Below are positions 6,740 through 15,581 of a DNA stretch of 64,000 nt, one piece after another (the first letter of the stretch is position 1; the number at the start of each line of letters is the position of its first letter). Position numbers and translations under genes: made by a program. The notes beneath the pieces are model-generated. The model saw only the letters and a list, made by a program, of their open reading frames with translations, did no database searches and was not told where the DNA came from. The DNA comes from Chryseobacterium paludis. Lineage in GTDB: Bacteria; Bacteroidota; Bacteroidia; Flavobacteriales; Weeksellaceae. The DNA is taken from NCBI RefSeq assembly GCF_025403485.1, contig NZ_CP099966.1, positions 4,152,501 through 4,216,500 on the forward strand, in the 5' to 3' direction.

Positions 6740-8530
6740 TTAATCATTGAAATATTCCCAGATAACTTTAGCCTTACTTTTACCCAGTATTTCTTCTAAA
6801 GTTTCCAAATTAGATTCTTTAATTCTTTTAACGGATTTTAATTTTGATAATAATAATTCTATTGTTTTTTCACCAACGCCTGGAATCTCTTCTAACTCAG
6901 ATTTTATCGTAGAGTTTTTTCTTCTTGTCCTGTGATGCTTTACACCAAAACGGTGGGCTTCATCACGAACCCGTTGTAAGATCTTAAGTGTTTCAGATTT
7001 TTTATCAAGATACAATGGAATGGAATCCTCAGGAAAGAAAATTTCTTCCAACCTTTTAGCAATTCCAACAATAGTAATTTTTCCATACAGCCCTAATAAT
7101 TTTAAACTTTTTATAGCTGAAGATAGTTGCCCTTTTCCTCCATCGATAAGAATAAGTTGAGGAAGTGGTTCGGCCTCATCCAACATTCTTTTATAACGGC
7201 GGTAAATAACTTCTTCCATAGTTGCAAAATCGTTAGCTCCTTCTACGGTCTTTGGATGAAAAATCCTATAATCTGCTTTACTTGGCTTTCCATCTTTAAA
7301 AACAACACAAGCAGAAACGGGATTGGTTCCTTGAATATTGGAATTGTCAAAACCTTCAATATGTCTTGGCTCCACAGGCATTCTTAGCAGTTTCTGCATT
7401 TCAGCCATAATTCTGTTGGTATGTCTTTCAGGATCTACGATCTGCACCTGTTTTAATTTCTCTAAGCGATACTCTTTTGCATTCTTTTCAGAAAGTTCTA
7501 CGATACGTTTTTTATCACCCACTTTGGGAACGATCAACTTTACATTAGGAATTTCTACAGATAAATGGAAAGGGAGCAGTACTTCTTTGGAATCGGAGCC
7601 GAATTTCTGACGAATCTCGATCAAAGCCTCTTCCATAATATCCTCATCAGTTTCTTCAAGGATCTTTTTAATTTCCGTAGTGAAACTCTGAATGATATTT
7701 CCATTTCTGATTTTAAAGAAATTGACATATGCTGCGGTTTCATCACTGGTCATTCCAAAAACATCTACATCATCAATATTTGGATTTACCACTGTATTTT
7801 TAGCCTGATAATCTTCCAGGATATCCAGTCTTTCTTTAATAATTTGAGCATCTTCAAATTGTAAATTAGAAGCATGTTTCATCATCTGGTTAATCAGATA
7901 ATCTTTGGCTTTTCGGAAATCTCCTTTTACTATTCCCCGGATGGAATCGATCTTTTCATCATATTCCGCTCTACTTTCCAGCCCTTCACAAGGCCCTTCA
8001 CAGTTTTTAATATGGTATTCAAGACAAACTTTATATTTGCCATCTTCAATTTTATTCTGTGCCAGATTTAAATTACAAGTTCTCAGCTTATAAATATGCT
8101 TTATCGTATCCAGTAATATTTTTGCCGGACGAACCTTTGCGTACGGCCCATAATATTCTGAACCATCTTTAATAATATTTCTTGTCAGAAAAATTCTAGG
8201 AAAAGCTTCATTTTTAATACAAATCCAAGGATATGTTTTATCATCCTTGAGCATTACATTGTAAAAAGGTCTGTGTTCTTTAATCAGGTTATTTTCTAAT
8301 AAAAGAGCATCATATTCACTATTTACAATAGTAGTTTCTAATCGTTGGATCTTTCCAACCATTATTTTAATCCTATAACCCGGTAGGTTTTTATTGAAGT
8401 AGGATAGAACCCTTTTCTTTAAGTTTTTTGCCTTCCCAACATACAATAGATGATCGTTTTTATCGTAGTAACGATAAACACCAGGTTCAGATGGTAAAGT
8501 TTTGAGCTGTAATTCTAAAGAAGGATTCAT
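6740..8530 (-). CDS. uvrC: Excinuclease ABC subunit C (UvrC)
   Basis: UvrC makes both incisions in nucleotide excision repair after UvrA and UvrB locate a lesion. The 596-residue length is normal for the family. Domains in order: the GIY-YIG nuclease (about 13-95, GVYRYYD then LLYVGKAKNLKKRV), the UVR motif that binds UvrB (about 203-240), the RNase H-like nuclease (about 380-535, with aspartates in GFDNSNIQG and LILIDGGKGQL and the histidines in DEAHRFGVKHHR), and C-terminal helix-hairpin-helices (about 545-595, EIPGVGEKTIELLL). It stands alone on the minus strand between two terminators. Confidence 0.97.
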   Translation of the reverse strand: MNPSLELQLKTLPSEPGVYRYYDKNDHLLYVGKAKNLKKRVLSYFNKNLPGYRIKIMVGKIQRLETTIVNSEYDALLLENNLIKEHRPFYNVMLKDDKTYPWICIKNEAFPRIFLTRNIIKDGSEYYGPYAKVRPAKILLDTIKHIYKLRTCNLNLAQNKIEDGKYKVCLEYHIKNCEGPCEGLESRAEYDEKIDSIRGIVKGDFRKAKDYLINQMMKHASNLQFEDAQIIKERLDILEDYQAKNTVVNPNIDDVDVFGMTSDETAAYVNFFKIRNGNIIQSFTTEIKKILEETDEDIMEEALIEIRQKFGSDSKEVLLPFHLSVEIPNVKLIVPKVGDKKRIVELSEKNAKEYRLEKLKQVQIVDPERHTNRIMAEMQKLLRMPVEPRHIEGFDNSNIQGTNPVSACVVFKDGKPSKADYRIFHPKTVEGANDFATMEEVIYRRYKRMLDEAEPLPQLILIDGGKGQLSSAIKSLKLLGLYGKITIVGIAKRLEEIFFPEDSIPLYLDKKSETLKILQRVRDEAHRFGVKHHRTRRKNSTIKSELEEIPGVGEKTIELLLSKLKSVKRIKESNLETLEEILGKSKAKVIWEYFND

Positions 8531-8572
8531 ATAACAAAATTACGGAATCCATCCGGTATTTAAAAGAACAAA

Positions 8573-8598
8573 AAAACTGCAGAATTTTCTGCAGTTTT
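8573..8598. terminator. Intrinsic terminator of the 8.6-9.4 kb gene
   Basis: AAAACTGCAGAA at 8573-8584 pairs with TTCTGCAGTTTT at 8587-8598, a nearly loopless hairpin with A/T tracts on both sides, placed directly after the minus-strand secreted-protein gene. Confidence 0.7.
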
Positions 8599-8621
8599 AT
8601 CATATATGTTAAAATTAAATT

Positions 8622-9386
8622 TTATCCGTTGCTCATTTCAGTGTATGCATTTACTAAAAAACTGAAATAATCCCATTCAGTAGATTTTTTTGGATATTTT
8701 TTCATGAATTCAGGATTATCCCCAAATAAGAAGTCATAATTATCTTCAAAATCATCTTTATGAAGCCACATGATTTTATCTCCCTTTTTTACATAGTAAG
8801 ATTTGATAACGCCACCACCAAGTTGAGGAGAGCCTCCGATTGAAAATCCACCTGTTTCTTTAGCTCTTGGATCATGATAAACGGAAATTATTTCACTGAA
8901 ATCAGGATTGATCAATTGCATTAAGAATTCTTTTTCGTCTTTTTTGTTTTTTAATGAAACAGTTTGATTAACAAAATGTATACGCTCACCTGTTGTATTT
9001 TTGGTCAGTTTTTTAGTTCCAAAGTTTCTGATGTTTCCCATGTACTTTGCAACCTTAGCTATTTTTTCTGCATTACTTGGATACAAATACATTTCACTAA
9101 TCTGATCAGCATTAAAAGCTTCATTTTTTTTAGAAATACTGTCTTTGACTGAAACTTTGTAGATCTGTCCTTTTTTTGCTTCAATTTTTCCACAAAAACC
9201 TTTGTGAGAGCTTCCGTCTTTTAAAACAATGGTAGATGTTTTTTTAGGGGATGGAAGGTTGAATCCTTCATTGAAGAGATAAGTTTCCATTTTCTTGATC
9301 TCTTCTTTTGAGTATTTTACCTTGTCTTGTGCAAAAGAAGCTGTACTTACAAAGCATAATGCAAGCAGTAGAGTTTTAAATTTCAT
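8622..9386 (-). CDS. Secreted protein of unknown function
   Basis: I do not recognise this 254-residue protein. It has a clear signal peptide (about residues 1-19, ending SFAQ), followed by a lysine-rich soluble domain. A segment near residues 50-75 (IVLKDGSSHKGFCGKIEAKKGQ) looks like a small beta-barrel, and the C-terminal third is rich in aromatic and acidic residues. There is a single cysteine after the signal peptide and no lipobox, so a periplasmic or secreted soluble protein is expected. It is monocistronic, with a terminator after it and a divergent hutH gene upstream. Confidence 0.75.
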   Translation of the reverse strand: MKFKTLLLALCFVSTASFAQDKVKYSKEEIKKMETYLFNEGFNLPSPKKTSTIVLKDGSSHKGFCGKIEAKKGQIYKVSVKDSISKKNEAFNADQISEMYLYPSNAEKIAKVAKYMGNIRNFGTKKLTKNTTGERIHFVNQTVSLKNKKDEKEFLMQLINPDFSEIISVYHDPRAKETGGFSIGGSPQLGGGVIKSYYVKKGDKIMWLHKDDFEDNYDFLFGDNPEFMKKYPKKSTEWDYFSFLVNAYTEMSNG

Positions 9387-9509
9387 AGATTATTGTTTTT
9401 TATTGGCGTAAAAATAACAATTTAAACCACTTATTGTTAAAATAAATTATGGTCATATTTAGTTTTTACAATTATTGCTAAATGTGTAATTTTAAAGAAA
9501 TTTTTAGAA

Positions 9510-10997
9510 ATGATATACGGAGTAGATATTTTCAGTTTCCATGATGTATTGGAAATCTGTAAAAAACCAAATAAAGCTAAACTTAATAAAGCAGCAAAAG
9601 AGCAGATTTTAAAATCTCAAAAGAATGTTCAGGAAATTGTGGCATCGGATCGATGTGTTTATGGTATAAATACCGGTTTTGGTCCTCTTTGTGATACTAA
9701 AATTTCTGCCGATGAAACAGCGCAGTTACAATATAATTTAATTATCTCTCATGCCGTAGGAGTTGGAAAGCCAATTCACAAAGATTTTTCTAAGATCATG
9801 ATGATCGCTAAAGTTCATGCATTGTCAAAGGGATATTCAGGAGTTTCTATGGAGGTTATTGAGAGGCTTATTCTAATGCTTGAAAAAGATATCATTCCTG
9901 TAGTTCCTGAGCAAGGGTCTGTAGGGGCTTCAGGAGATTTAGCTCCATTAGCTCATTTAGTACTTCCTTTATTAGGTTTAGGACAGGTTTGGGAAGGTGA
10001 AAATATTTATGAAACGGCTGAAATTTTAGAAAAACATAATCTGGAACCTTTGACATTAGGACCAAAAGAAGGATTAGGATTAATTAATGGAACTCAATTT
10101 ATCCTGGCTCACGCTATTAAAGGATTAGAGAAATTCGAATATTTATTAGATCTGGCAGATATGACTGCTGCAATGAGTCTCGAAGCTTACAGAGGTTCTG
10201 AGAGCCCATTTAAAAAGGAACTTCATGATATCAGGCCATTTGAAGGAAGTAAAAAAGTGGCAGCAAGAATGCTGAAATTCCTTAAGAATTCTGAGAATAT
10301 GAAAGCACATGAAGACTGTGAAAGAGTACAGGATCCTTATTCAATGCGATGTGTTCCTCAGGTACACGGAGCTAGCAGAAATGCTTATGAGCATCTGAAA
10401 CAGATGGCTGAAACAGAATTGAATTCCGTAACAGATAATCCAATTATATTAAGTGCTGAAGAATCTATTTCAGGAGGGAATTTCCACGGACAGCTAATGG
10501 CTATGCCATTAGATTATGCAACATTGGCAGCAGCTGAATTAGGAAATATTTCTGACAGAAGAAGTTATTTACTCCTGGAAGGAAAATATGGACTTCCAAG
10601 ACTATTAACGGAAAGCTCAGGTTTGAATTCTGGATTCATGATTCCTCAATATACTTCAGCAGCATTGGTTACAGAAAATAAAACCTTATGTTTCCCGGCT
10701 TCTGCAGATTCTATTCCTACAAGTTTAGGACAGGAAGATCACGTTTCTATGGGAAGTATCTCAGGAAGAAAATTTAACCAGGTTTTAGGTAATTTGGTGA
10801 ATATTTTATCTGTAGAATTGATGTTTGCAGCCCAGGGACTGGAATTCAGAAGACCTGCTAAGTGCTCAAAGATTATCGAAGAGAATTTTGCTATTCTTCG
10901 TACTAAAGTAGCAAAGCTTGAGGATGACAGATTAATAGGAAAGGATATGCTGGCTATCGCAGAATTAATTAATGATAGAAAGTTTATTGTGAATTAA
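9510..10997 (+). CDS. hutH: Histidine ammonia-lyase
   Basis: HutH converts L-histidine to urocanate and ammonia, the first step of histidine catabolism. The 495-residue length fits the family. The self-forming MIO electrophile comes from the Ala140-Ser141-Gly142 triad within GSVGASGDLAPLAH. Other family marks are VYGINTGFGPL near the N-terminus, NGTQF, and the QDPYSMRC segment. No other hut genes (hutU, hutI, hutG) lie beside it; the next gene, nine bases on, is a DUF2059 protein probably co-transcribed. A tyrosine or phenylalanine ammonia-lyase is a less likely alternative in this superfamily. Confidence 0.95.
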   Translation: MIYGVDIFSFHDVLEICKKPNKAKLNKAAKEQILKSQKNVQEIVASDRCVYGINTGFGPLCDTKISADETAQLQYNLIISHAVGVGKPIHKDFSKIMMIAKVHALSKGYSGVSMEVIERLILMLEKDIIPVVPEQGSVGASGDLAPLAHLVLPLLGLGQVWEGENIYETAEILEKHNLEPLTLGPKEGLGLINGTQFILAHAIKGLEKFEYLLDLADMTAAMSLEAYRGSESPFKKELHDIRPFEGSKKVAARMLKFLKNSENMKAHEDCERVQDPYSMRCVPQVHGASRNAYEHLKQMAETELNSVTDNPIILSAEESISGGNFHGQLMAMPLDYATLAAAELGNISDRRSYLLLEGKYGLPRLLTESSGLNSGFMIPQYTSAALVTENKTLCFPASADSIPTSLGQEDHVSMGSISGRKFNQVLGNLVNILSVELMFAAQGLEFRRPAKCSKIIEENFAILRTKVAKLEDDRLIGKDMLAIAELINDRKFIVN

Positions 10998-11005
10998 TAA
11001 CGAGA

Positions 11006-11464
11006 ATGAAGAAGATAGTTGTTGTAAGTGCTTTATTTTTGGGAATAAGTACTTTTGCTCAAACAAAACAAGATAAAATAAAAGAGCTAATTTCTTTAAA
11101 TGGAACTTTTACCATCTCAAAAGAAGTAAAAAAGGATTTTATTTCAGAATATAAGAAAAGGTATAGCCATGTTCCAGATTTAGCTTGGAAACCTATCGAA
11201 GAGAAGATTAATATTGATGAACTTGTGGATAAAGTGGTTGATATGTATGGGAATAAATTTAATGAAAAAGAAATTGATCAATTACTCATTTTTTATAAAT
11301 CAGATGTAGGAAAAAAAGTTATTCAAAATGCACCAACTATGATAGCTGAAATCCAAGATGTTACTCGTAATTGGGCAATAAAAATTAATCAAACAATTAA
11401 TGATGATTTAGAGAAAATGGGATATTTACAGTCACCACCTCCTCCAATGCCTTCTTCAAAATAA
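11006..11464 (+). CDS. DUF2059 domain secreted protein
   Basis: This 152-residue protein has a signal peptide (about 1-19, ending TFAQ) and a helical domain matching the DUF2059 family, with the typical FYKSDVGKKVIQNAPTM segment (about residues 95-112). A proline-rich tail (SPPPPMP) closes it. The family's function is unknown; location should be periplasmic. It starts nine bases after hutH and is followed by a strong terminator, so it probably shares hutH's transcript. No functional link to histidine breakdown can be drawn from sequence. Confidence 0.8.
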   Translation: MKKIVVVSALFLGISTFAQTKQDKIKELISLNGTFTISKEVKKDFISEYKKRYSHVPDLAWKPIEEKINIDELVDKVVDMYGNKFNEKEIDQLLIFYKSDVGKKVIQNAPTMIAEIQDVTRNWAIKINQTINDDLEKMGYLQSPPPPMPSSK

Positions 11465-11466
11465 AT

Positions 11467-11496
11467 AAAAAAGCTTCCCATCAGGAAGCTTTTTAT
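11467..11496 (+). terminator. Intrinsic terminator after the DUF2059 gene
   Basis: AAGCTTCC at 11471-11478 pairs with GGAAGCTT at 11484-11491, with an A run before and a T run after. Confidence 0.8.
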
Positions 11497-11550
11497 TTTG
11501 TAAATCTTTCAATTTTTAAATAACATTCAATCTTTAAATCCCCTATCCCT

Positions 11551-11558
11551 TATATTTG
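11551..11558 (+). promoter_or_regulatory. -7 element upstream of the GNAT gene
   Basis: TATATTTG is an exact TAnnTTTG match 12 bases before the ATG at 11571. Its TTG could be mistaken for a start codon at 11556, but a promoter element is the better reading. No clear -33 element is seen. Confidence 0.5.
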
Positions 11559-11570
11559 TCAAAAAAAATA

Positions 11571-12017
11571 ATGATAATAAAAAGAGTAGACTCCTCTAAT
11601 ACCGACTTTCAGAATCTTGTACAACTCCTTGATGCTGATCTGGCTATTCGTGATGGTGATGATCACGCATTTTACCATCAGTTCAATGGGATAGATATGC
11701 TAAAAAACTGTATTGTAGTATCTATCGATGATATAGCTGTTGCCTGTGGTGCTTTCAAACCTTTTTCTGATGGTACAGTGGAAATTAAAAGAATGTATAC
11801 CAACCCTCAGTATAGAGGTAAAGGTTTAGCCTCAATGACGCTAAATGAACTTGAAGTCTGGGCCAGAGAATGCGGCTATGAAAGATGTATTTTGGAAACA
11901 GGAATTAAACAACCTGAGGCCATTGCTTTGTATGAGAAAAGAGGCTATAAAAAAACAGCTAATTATGGACAATATATAGGAGTTGAGAACAGTGTTTGTT
12001 TTGAAAAACTGGTATAA
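11571..12017 (+). CDS. GNAT-family N-acetyltransferase
   Basis: This 148-residue protein has the GNAT fold: a central EIKRMYTNPQYRGKGLASMTL stretch in which the R/Q-x-x-G-x-G/A acetyl-CoA-binding signature reads QYRGKGLA, and a C-terminal YEKRGYKKT strand-helix typical of the family. It would transfer an acetyl group from acetyl-CoA to an amine; the substrate is unknown. I place the start at the ATG at 11571, because the in-frame TTG at 11556 lies inside a perfect -7 promoter element. The leader would then be under ten bases, common for genes in this window. Confidence 0.88.
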   Translation: MIIKRVDSSNTDFQNLVQLLDADLAIRDGDDHAFYHQFNGIDMLKNCIVVSIDDIAVACGAFKPFSDGTVEIKRMYTNPQYRGKGLASMTLNELEVWARECGYERCILETGIKQPEAIALYEKRGYKKTANYGQYIGVENSVCFEKLV

Positions 12018-12141
12018 CTTAAGTTTATAGTTCTTAAATCATTTTGGAAAAATTAATATTCGGGAAATACTAAATTAATTTTTAAAGAATTGTAATTCAA
12101 AAGAAAGTGATATCTTTTGTTTACCAATCAAAATTAATTAT

Positions 12142-13626
12142 ATGAAAAAAAATGTATTTTACCTTTTAATCTTATTCTTCTTTGTAGCCTCGTGTAACAG
12201 GGAAGGTGTACAAAATGAGACAGCTGACGTCGAAGTTTTTCAAAAAGATCCTTTAACAGCGAAACAGATCAACGCTGAGATCAATCAATCTATTAAAGAC
12301 AAAGGCTCTTTCAATTGGAGTCAGTCTTCCAATCACGTTCTGTGGAGTGCAATTTTCCGTGGAAACAGAATGGTATCCATCGGATTTGGTTCTTCTAAAG
12401 AAGATTTCGACAGAAGCAAATCCCCGAACACTAATGAAATGGAGAAGGAAATCCTGTCTGTTATCAAAAAATATGAAGGAAAAGATGAGAGAGCGTTTCT
12501 TCTTCTTTCTGACCGATATCTGAATCAGATGGATGTTGTGATTGAAAAAGAAGAAACTATTTCTGCTCTCCGGCAAATGAAAATAATCCGATATCTGGAG
12601 CCGGCAGATTACCATTATTTTGAATTTGAAGCTCAATATAATGCAACAGCAAAATCTTCAGGGAGTGGCTCTTCGGGATGTGGCTTTTCATCAACTACTA
12701 TAAATGCAGCAGATTATACCGCTACTACTCCAAGTGCAAAAATTCCATGGGCTTTTACAAAACACAGTATTCCTGATGCCTGGAGTTACAGTACAGGGGC
12801 AGGTGTTACCATTGGTCTCATTGATACTGGAGTCTCTCCGGACCAGACCTTATTAGGAAGCAATTTTAACAATGGTGCTTCATCAGGAAGAACAATCAAT
12901 AAATTTGGAGTATATAATTCTGATGGCTCAGGAGATCAATGTGGACACGGAACAAAAATGGCTTCCGTAATGACAGCTCCAAGAAATAATTCGGGATTAC
13001 CAGTAGGTGTCGCCTATAATGCCAATTTAATAGCTTACAGAGCTGCAGAAAATGTTGTACTGGAAACTTCCAGTGAGCAGACTGGTGTTAAAACAGCTTT
13101 TACCGAACTGGCAAATAATACCAATGTAAAGATTATCTCTATGTCGATGGGACATATATTCTCTGTCGGAAAAATTGAAGATGGCGTAAAATATGCCTAT
13201 TCTAAAGGAAAATTGATCTTCTGTGCGGGTGGAACATCTACCAGTTTTACCAACTTTGTGGGGGTGATATTCCCGGCATCAATGTCGGAAACACAGGCGA
13301 TTACAGGGGTTAAAGAAAACACTTCCAATCAGAAATGTGATGTTTGCCATTCTGGAAGCCAGATCGATTTTACATTCCAGATGGAAAGAGCTTCAGGAAA
13401 TACCGTTCCTGTTCTAAGTTACTATAATGAACAGGCCGATTATGTAGGTGGTTCTTCTGTAGCAACAGCGGCTACTGCCGGAATTGCAGCTTTAGTATGG
13501 TCAAAAAATCCATCATGGACAAGAGAACAGGTGCTTAATAAAATGAGACAGTCAGCAACATATTATCCGAATCCGAATTCCAGTTACGGATATGGAAATA
13601 TTAATGTGCTAAACGCGGTACAATAA
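12142..13626 (+). CDS. S8-family (subtilisin-like) serine protease lipoprotein
   Basis: The 494-residue protein begins with a lipoprotein signal peptide whose lipobox cysteine is in VASCNRE (Cys18), so it should be membrane-anchored. A propeptide-like region (about 20-165) precedes the subtilase domain. The catalytic triad is intact: Asp228 in GLIDTGV, His269 in QCGHGTKMA and Ser439 in GGSSVATAATAG. Note SSVAT in place of the usual GTSMA. Paired cysteines (KCDVCH, CGF) may form disulfides. There is no T9SS sorting domain. Substrates are unknown. It is monocistronic, ended by a strong terminator. Confidence 0.92.
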   Translation: MKKNVFYLLILFFFVASCNREGVQNETADVEVFQKDPLTAKQINAEINQSIKDKGSFNWSQSSNHVLWSAIFRGNRMVSIGFGSSKEDFDRSKSPNTNEMEKEILSVIKKYEGKDERAFLLLSDRYLNQMDVVIEKEETISALRQMKIIRYLEPADYHYFEFEAQYNATAKSSGSGSSGCGFSSTTINAADYTATTPSAKIPWAFTKHSIPDAWSYSTGAGVTIGLIDTGVSPDQTLLGSNFNNGASSGRTINKFGVYNSDGSGDQCGHGTKMASVMTAPRNNSGLPVGVAYNANLIAYRAAENVVLETSSEQTGVKTAFTELANNTNVKIISMSMGHIFSVGKIEDGVKYAYSKGKLIFCAGGTSTSFTNFVGVIFPASMSETQAITGVKENTSNQKCDVCHSGSQIDFTFQMERASGNTVPVLSYYNEQADYVGGSSVATAATAGIAALVWSKNPSWTREQVLNKMRQSATYYPNPNSSYGYGNINVLNAVQ

Positions 13627-13637
13627 AATAATACATA

Positions 13638-13676
13638 AAAAAAGGAAATATCTCAACTAAGATATTTCCTTTTTTA
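13638..13676 (+). terminator. Intrinsic terminator after the S8 protease gene
   Basis: AAAGGAAATATCT at 13641-13653 pairs with AGATATTTCCTTT at 13660-13672, followed by T residues. Confidence 0.8.
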
Positions 13677-13737
13677 TTTTTCAGAGAGAATGTAAACAAT
13701 ATTACAAAATGTATAAATATAAAAACATCCCTTACTT

Positions 13738-14565
13738 CTAACCGATCCTCACACTCGTCATACTCAAAGAACCACCTATTAATTCATCATTGAATAAACG
13801 AAGTTCTTCCGACTGATGTTTTAATCCTAAACTATAAAGCAAAGGTAAATAATGATCCGGTGTAGGAACTGCATACTGTAGAAAAGCACCCTGTTTTTGG
13901 TAGTCAATTATATTTTGAAAGTTGCCGTCAAGAAGCCAATTGTTGGTTTTTTCTCTGGCTTCAATAGCCCAATCCCATCCAGCTCCAACTGTATTAATAT
14001 TTCTCCAGTCTATTAATCGTAAATTATGAACGATATTTCCACTTCCAATAATTAAAATACCTTTTTCACGAAGCTTATTTAATTTCTGAGCCAGGTCAAA
14101 ATGATATTGTGGCGGCCGGGTATAATCAATACTCAACTGAATCACCGGAATATCCGCTTCAGGATACATATGTTTAATGACAGACCATGCACCATGATCT
14201 AATCCCCAATTATGATCTTCTTCAACCAAAACAGGAGCTAAAAGCTCAGCCGTTTCTTTTGCCAATTCAGGATTTCCGGGAGCAGGATATTCTACATCAA
14301 ATAAAGCTTTAGGGAAACCTCCAAAATCATGAATTGTTCTTGGCATATCCATCGCAGTTACAAAAGTTCCCGGTGTATACCAATGTGCAGAAATACACAA
14401 AATAGCATTGGGTTTGGGGATCTCTGTTGCCGCTTTTCGAAATCCCTGTACAAACTGATTTTCTTCAATAGCATTCATTGGCGAACCATGTCCAAGAAAT
14501 AGAACCGGCATTCTTTGAGTGCTTTGAAAATTATCACTGATGTTTTGTAGATCGTTGAGGTTCAT
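13738..14565 (-). CDS. ygiD: YgiD-type extradiol ring-cleavage dioxygenase (LigB superfamily)
   Basis: This 275-residue protein matches the class III extradiol dioxygenase family containing E. coli YgiD (4,5-DOPA dioxygenase). Metal-binding histidines are visible in FLGHGSPMNA, CISAHWYTPG and SGNIVHNLR, and PDHYLPLLYSLG near the C-terminus is also conserved. The family opens catecholic rings using a divalent metal. The natural substrate here is unknown. It lies between terminators as a single gene, followed on the same strand (after a hairpin) in the opposite direction of transcription by nothing related; YceI lies upstream. Confidence 0.88.
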   Translation of the reverse strand: MNLNDLQNISDNFQSTQRMPVLFLGHGSPMNAIEENQFVQGFRKAATEIPKPNAILCISAHWYTPGTFVTAMDMPRTIHDFGGFPKALFDVEYPAPGNPELAKETAELLAPVLVEEDHNWGLDHGAWSVIKHMYPEADIPVIQLSIDYTRPPQYHFDLAQKLNKLREKGILIIGSGNIVHNLRLIDWRNINTVGAGWDWAIEAREKTNNWLLDGNFQNIIDYQKQGAFLQYAVPTPDHYLPLLYSLGLKHQSEELRLFNDELIGGSLSMTSVRIG

Positions 14566-14585
14566 AAGAATCGTATTAAAAATAA

Positions 14586-14622
14586 AAAAGGTTCAAGGTT
14601 TTTAGAAATCCCCGAACCTTTT
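14586..14622. terminator. Hairpin terminator between yceI-like and ygiD genes
   Basis: AAAAGGTTC at 14586-14594 pairs with GAACCTTTT at 14614-14622. On the minus strand it ends the YceI-family gene and separates it from ygiD. Confidence 0.65.
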
Positions 14623-14639
14623 AAATATATGAATGAAAA

Positions 14640-15152
14640 TTATGCTTGTTTTACAAACTGTAATTCACCGCCTAATTTTACTTCTTCACTTACCATTACA
14701 CCTCCCGCTTCAAGAGCTGCATTCCAGTTTAATCCGAAGTCTTTTCTGTTGATTTTACCTTCAAAAGAGAAACCTGCTTTAGTATTTCCCCATGGATCAA
14801 CATTAATTCCATTGAAGTCTACATCAAGCTTTACAGGTTTTGTAATTCCGTTGATCGTAAGATTTCCAGTTACATCTCCGTTCAATGCCTGAGATTCGAA
14901 TGTAATTGTAGGATTCTGTTCAGCATTAAAAAACTCCTCACCTTTTAAGTGATTATCTCTGTCTTCATTATGGGTTGCTATAGAATTAGTCTGAATAGTA
15001 GCCGTTGTTTTTGCGTTAGCAAAAGTGTCATCGTCAGCTTCGATTTCTGCATTAAAATTGGTGAAATTTCCTTTAATGTTAGAGATCATCATGTGTTTTA
15101 CTTTAAAAGTAATTTCACTATGTGCTGGGTCTAAATTCCATTTTGTTGCCAT
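14640..15152 (-). CDS. YceI-family protein
   Basis: The 170-residue protein is a complete YceI domain, a lipocalin-like beta-barrel that binds isoprenoid or other amphiphilic chains in characterised members. Family marks include WNLDPAHSEITFKVKHMMIS at the N-terminus, NEDRDNHLKGEEFF in the middle and NRKDFGLNWNAALEAGG near the C-terminus. There is no signal peptide here, so unlike E. coli YceI it is predicted cytoplasmic. It is upstream of ygiD on the same strand but separated from it by a terminator. Confidence 0.92.
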   Translation of the reverse strand: MATKWNLDPAHSEITFKVKHMMISNIKGNFTNFNAEIEADDDTFANAKTTATIQTNSIATHNEDRDNHLKGEEFFNAEQNPTITFESQALNGDVTGNLTINGITKPVKLDVDFNGINVDPWGNTKAGFSFEGKINRKDFGLNWNAALEAGGVMVSEEVKLGGELQFVKQA

Positions 15153-15581
15153 TGTATTGTATTTTTTTATTGTTATTTATAATGCAAATCTACACCAAGA
15201 ACCGGGTTCAAAACATTGATATAGGATAAGAAATGAGGATTAATGATTTATTAATATTAGAGTATCATAATTTGGAGCTATTTCCCGCTATTCACTTTTA
15301 CTCCTCGCTCCATCGCTTTCCAAGCTCTTGCTGTGGGGTAACCGTTACTATCGGGGCTAAGATATCTGTCATTGTGAGCAAAGCGCAGATTCCGCACTCC
15401 ACTTTGTTCTCCTCTGAATGACAACTCAGTAGGAACCAATTAAAAACGGTTAAGAAAACACGACAATAAGTTAAGGAATTATTTAATTAACATAATAATA
15501 TCATTTTATGAATGTTTTTAATTTAACATTTCTTAACGGATGACTTTTATTTCTTATTTTTGGTGGATTCAATTTTAAATA
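15153..15581. other. Gene-free stretch with a dispersed-repeat-like block
   Basis: These 429 bases between divergent genes hold a repeat-like, more GC-rich block at about 15277-15423 and, near the right end, the leader of the peptidase gene with TATTTTTG at 15555-15562 as a -7 element. No coding sequence is supported. Confidence 0.65.
15277..15423. repeat. Probable dispersed intergenic repeat
   Basis: This block is richer in G and C than its surroundings and noncoding. The right half (15367-15423) is a long imperfect hairpin: TGTCATT at 15367-15373 pairs with AATGACA at 15417-15423, and inside it GAGCAAAG at 15376-15383 pairs with CTTTGTTC at 15402-15409. The left half begins with GCTATTTCCCGCTATTCAC and ends near CGGGGCTA. 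Similar blocks are, to my recollection, scattered between genes in flavobacterial genomes; only one copy is in this window. Confidence 0.5.

Noticed and set aside
7127..8093. Several plus-strand frames of 62-99 residues
   Set aside because: All are antisense to uvrC, which accounts for the sequence.
12253..12636. A 127-residue minus-strand frame
   Set aside because: It lies wholly antisense to the S8 protease, whose frame has an intact triad and signal peptide.
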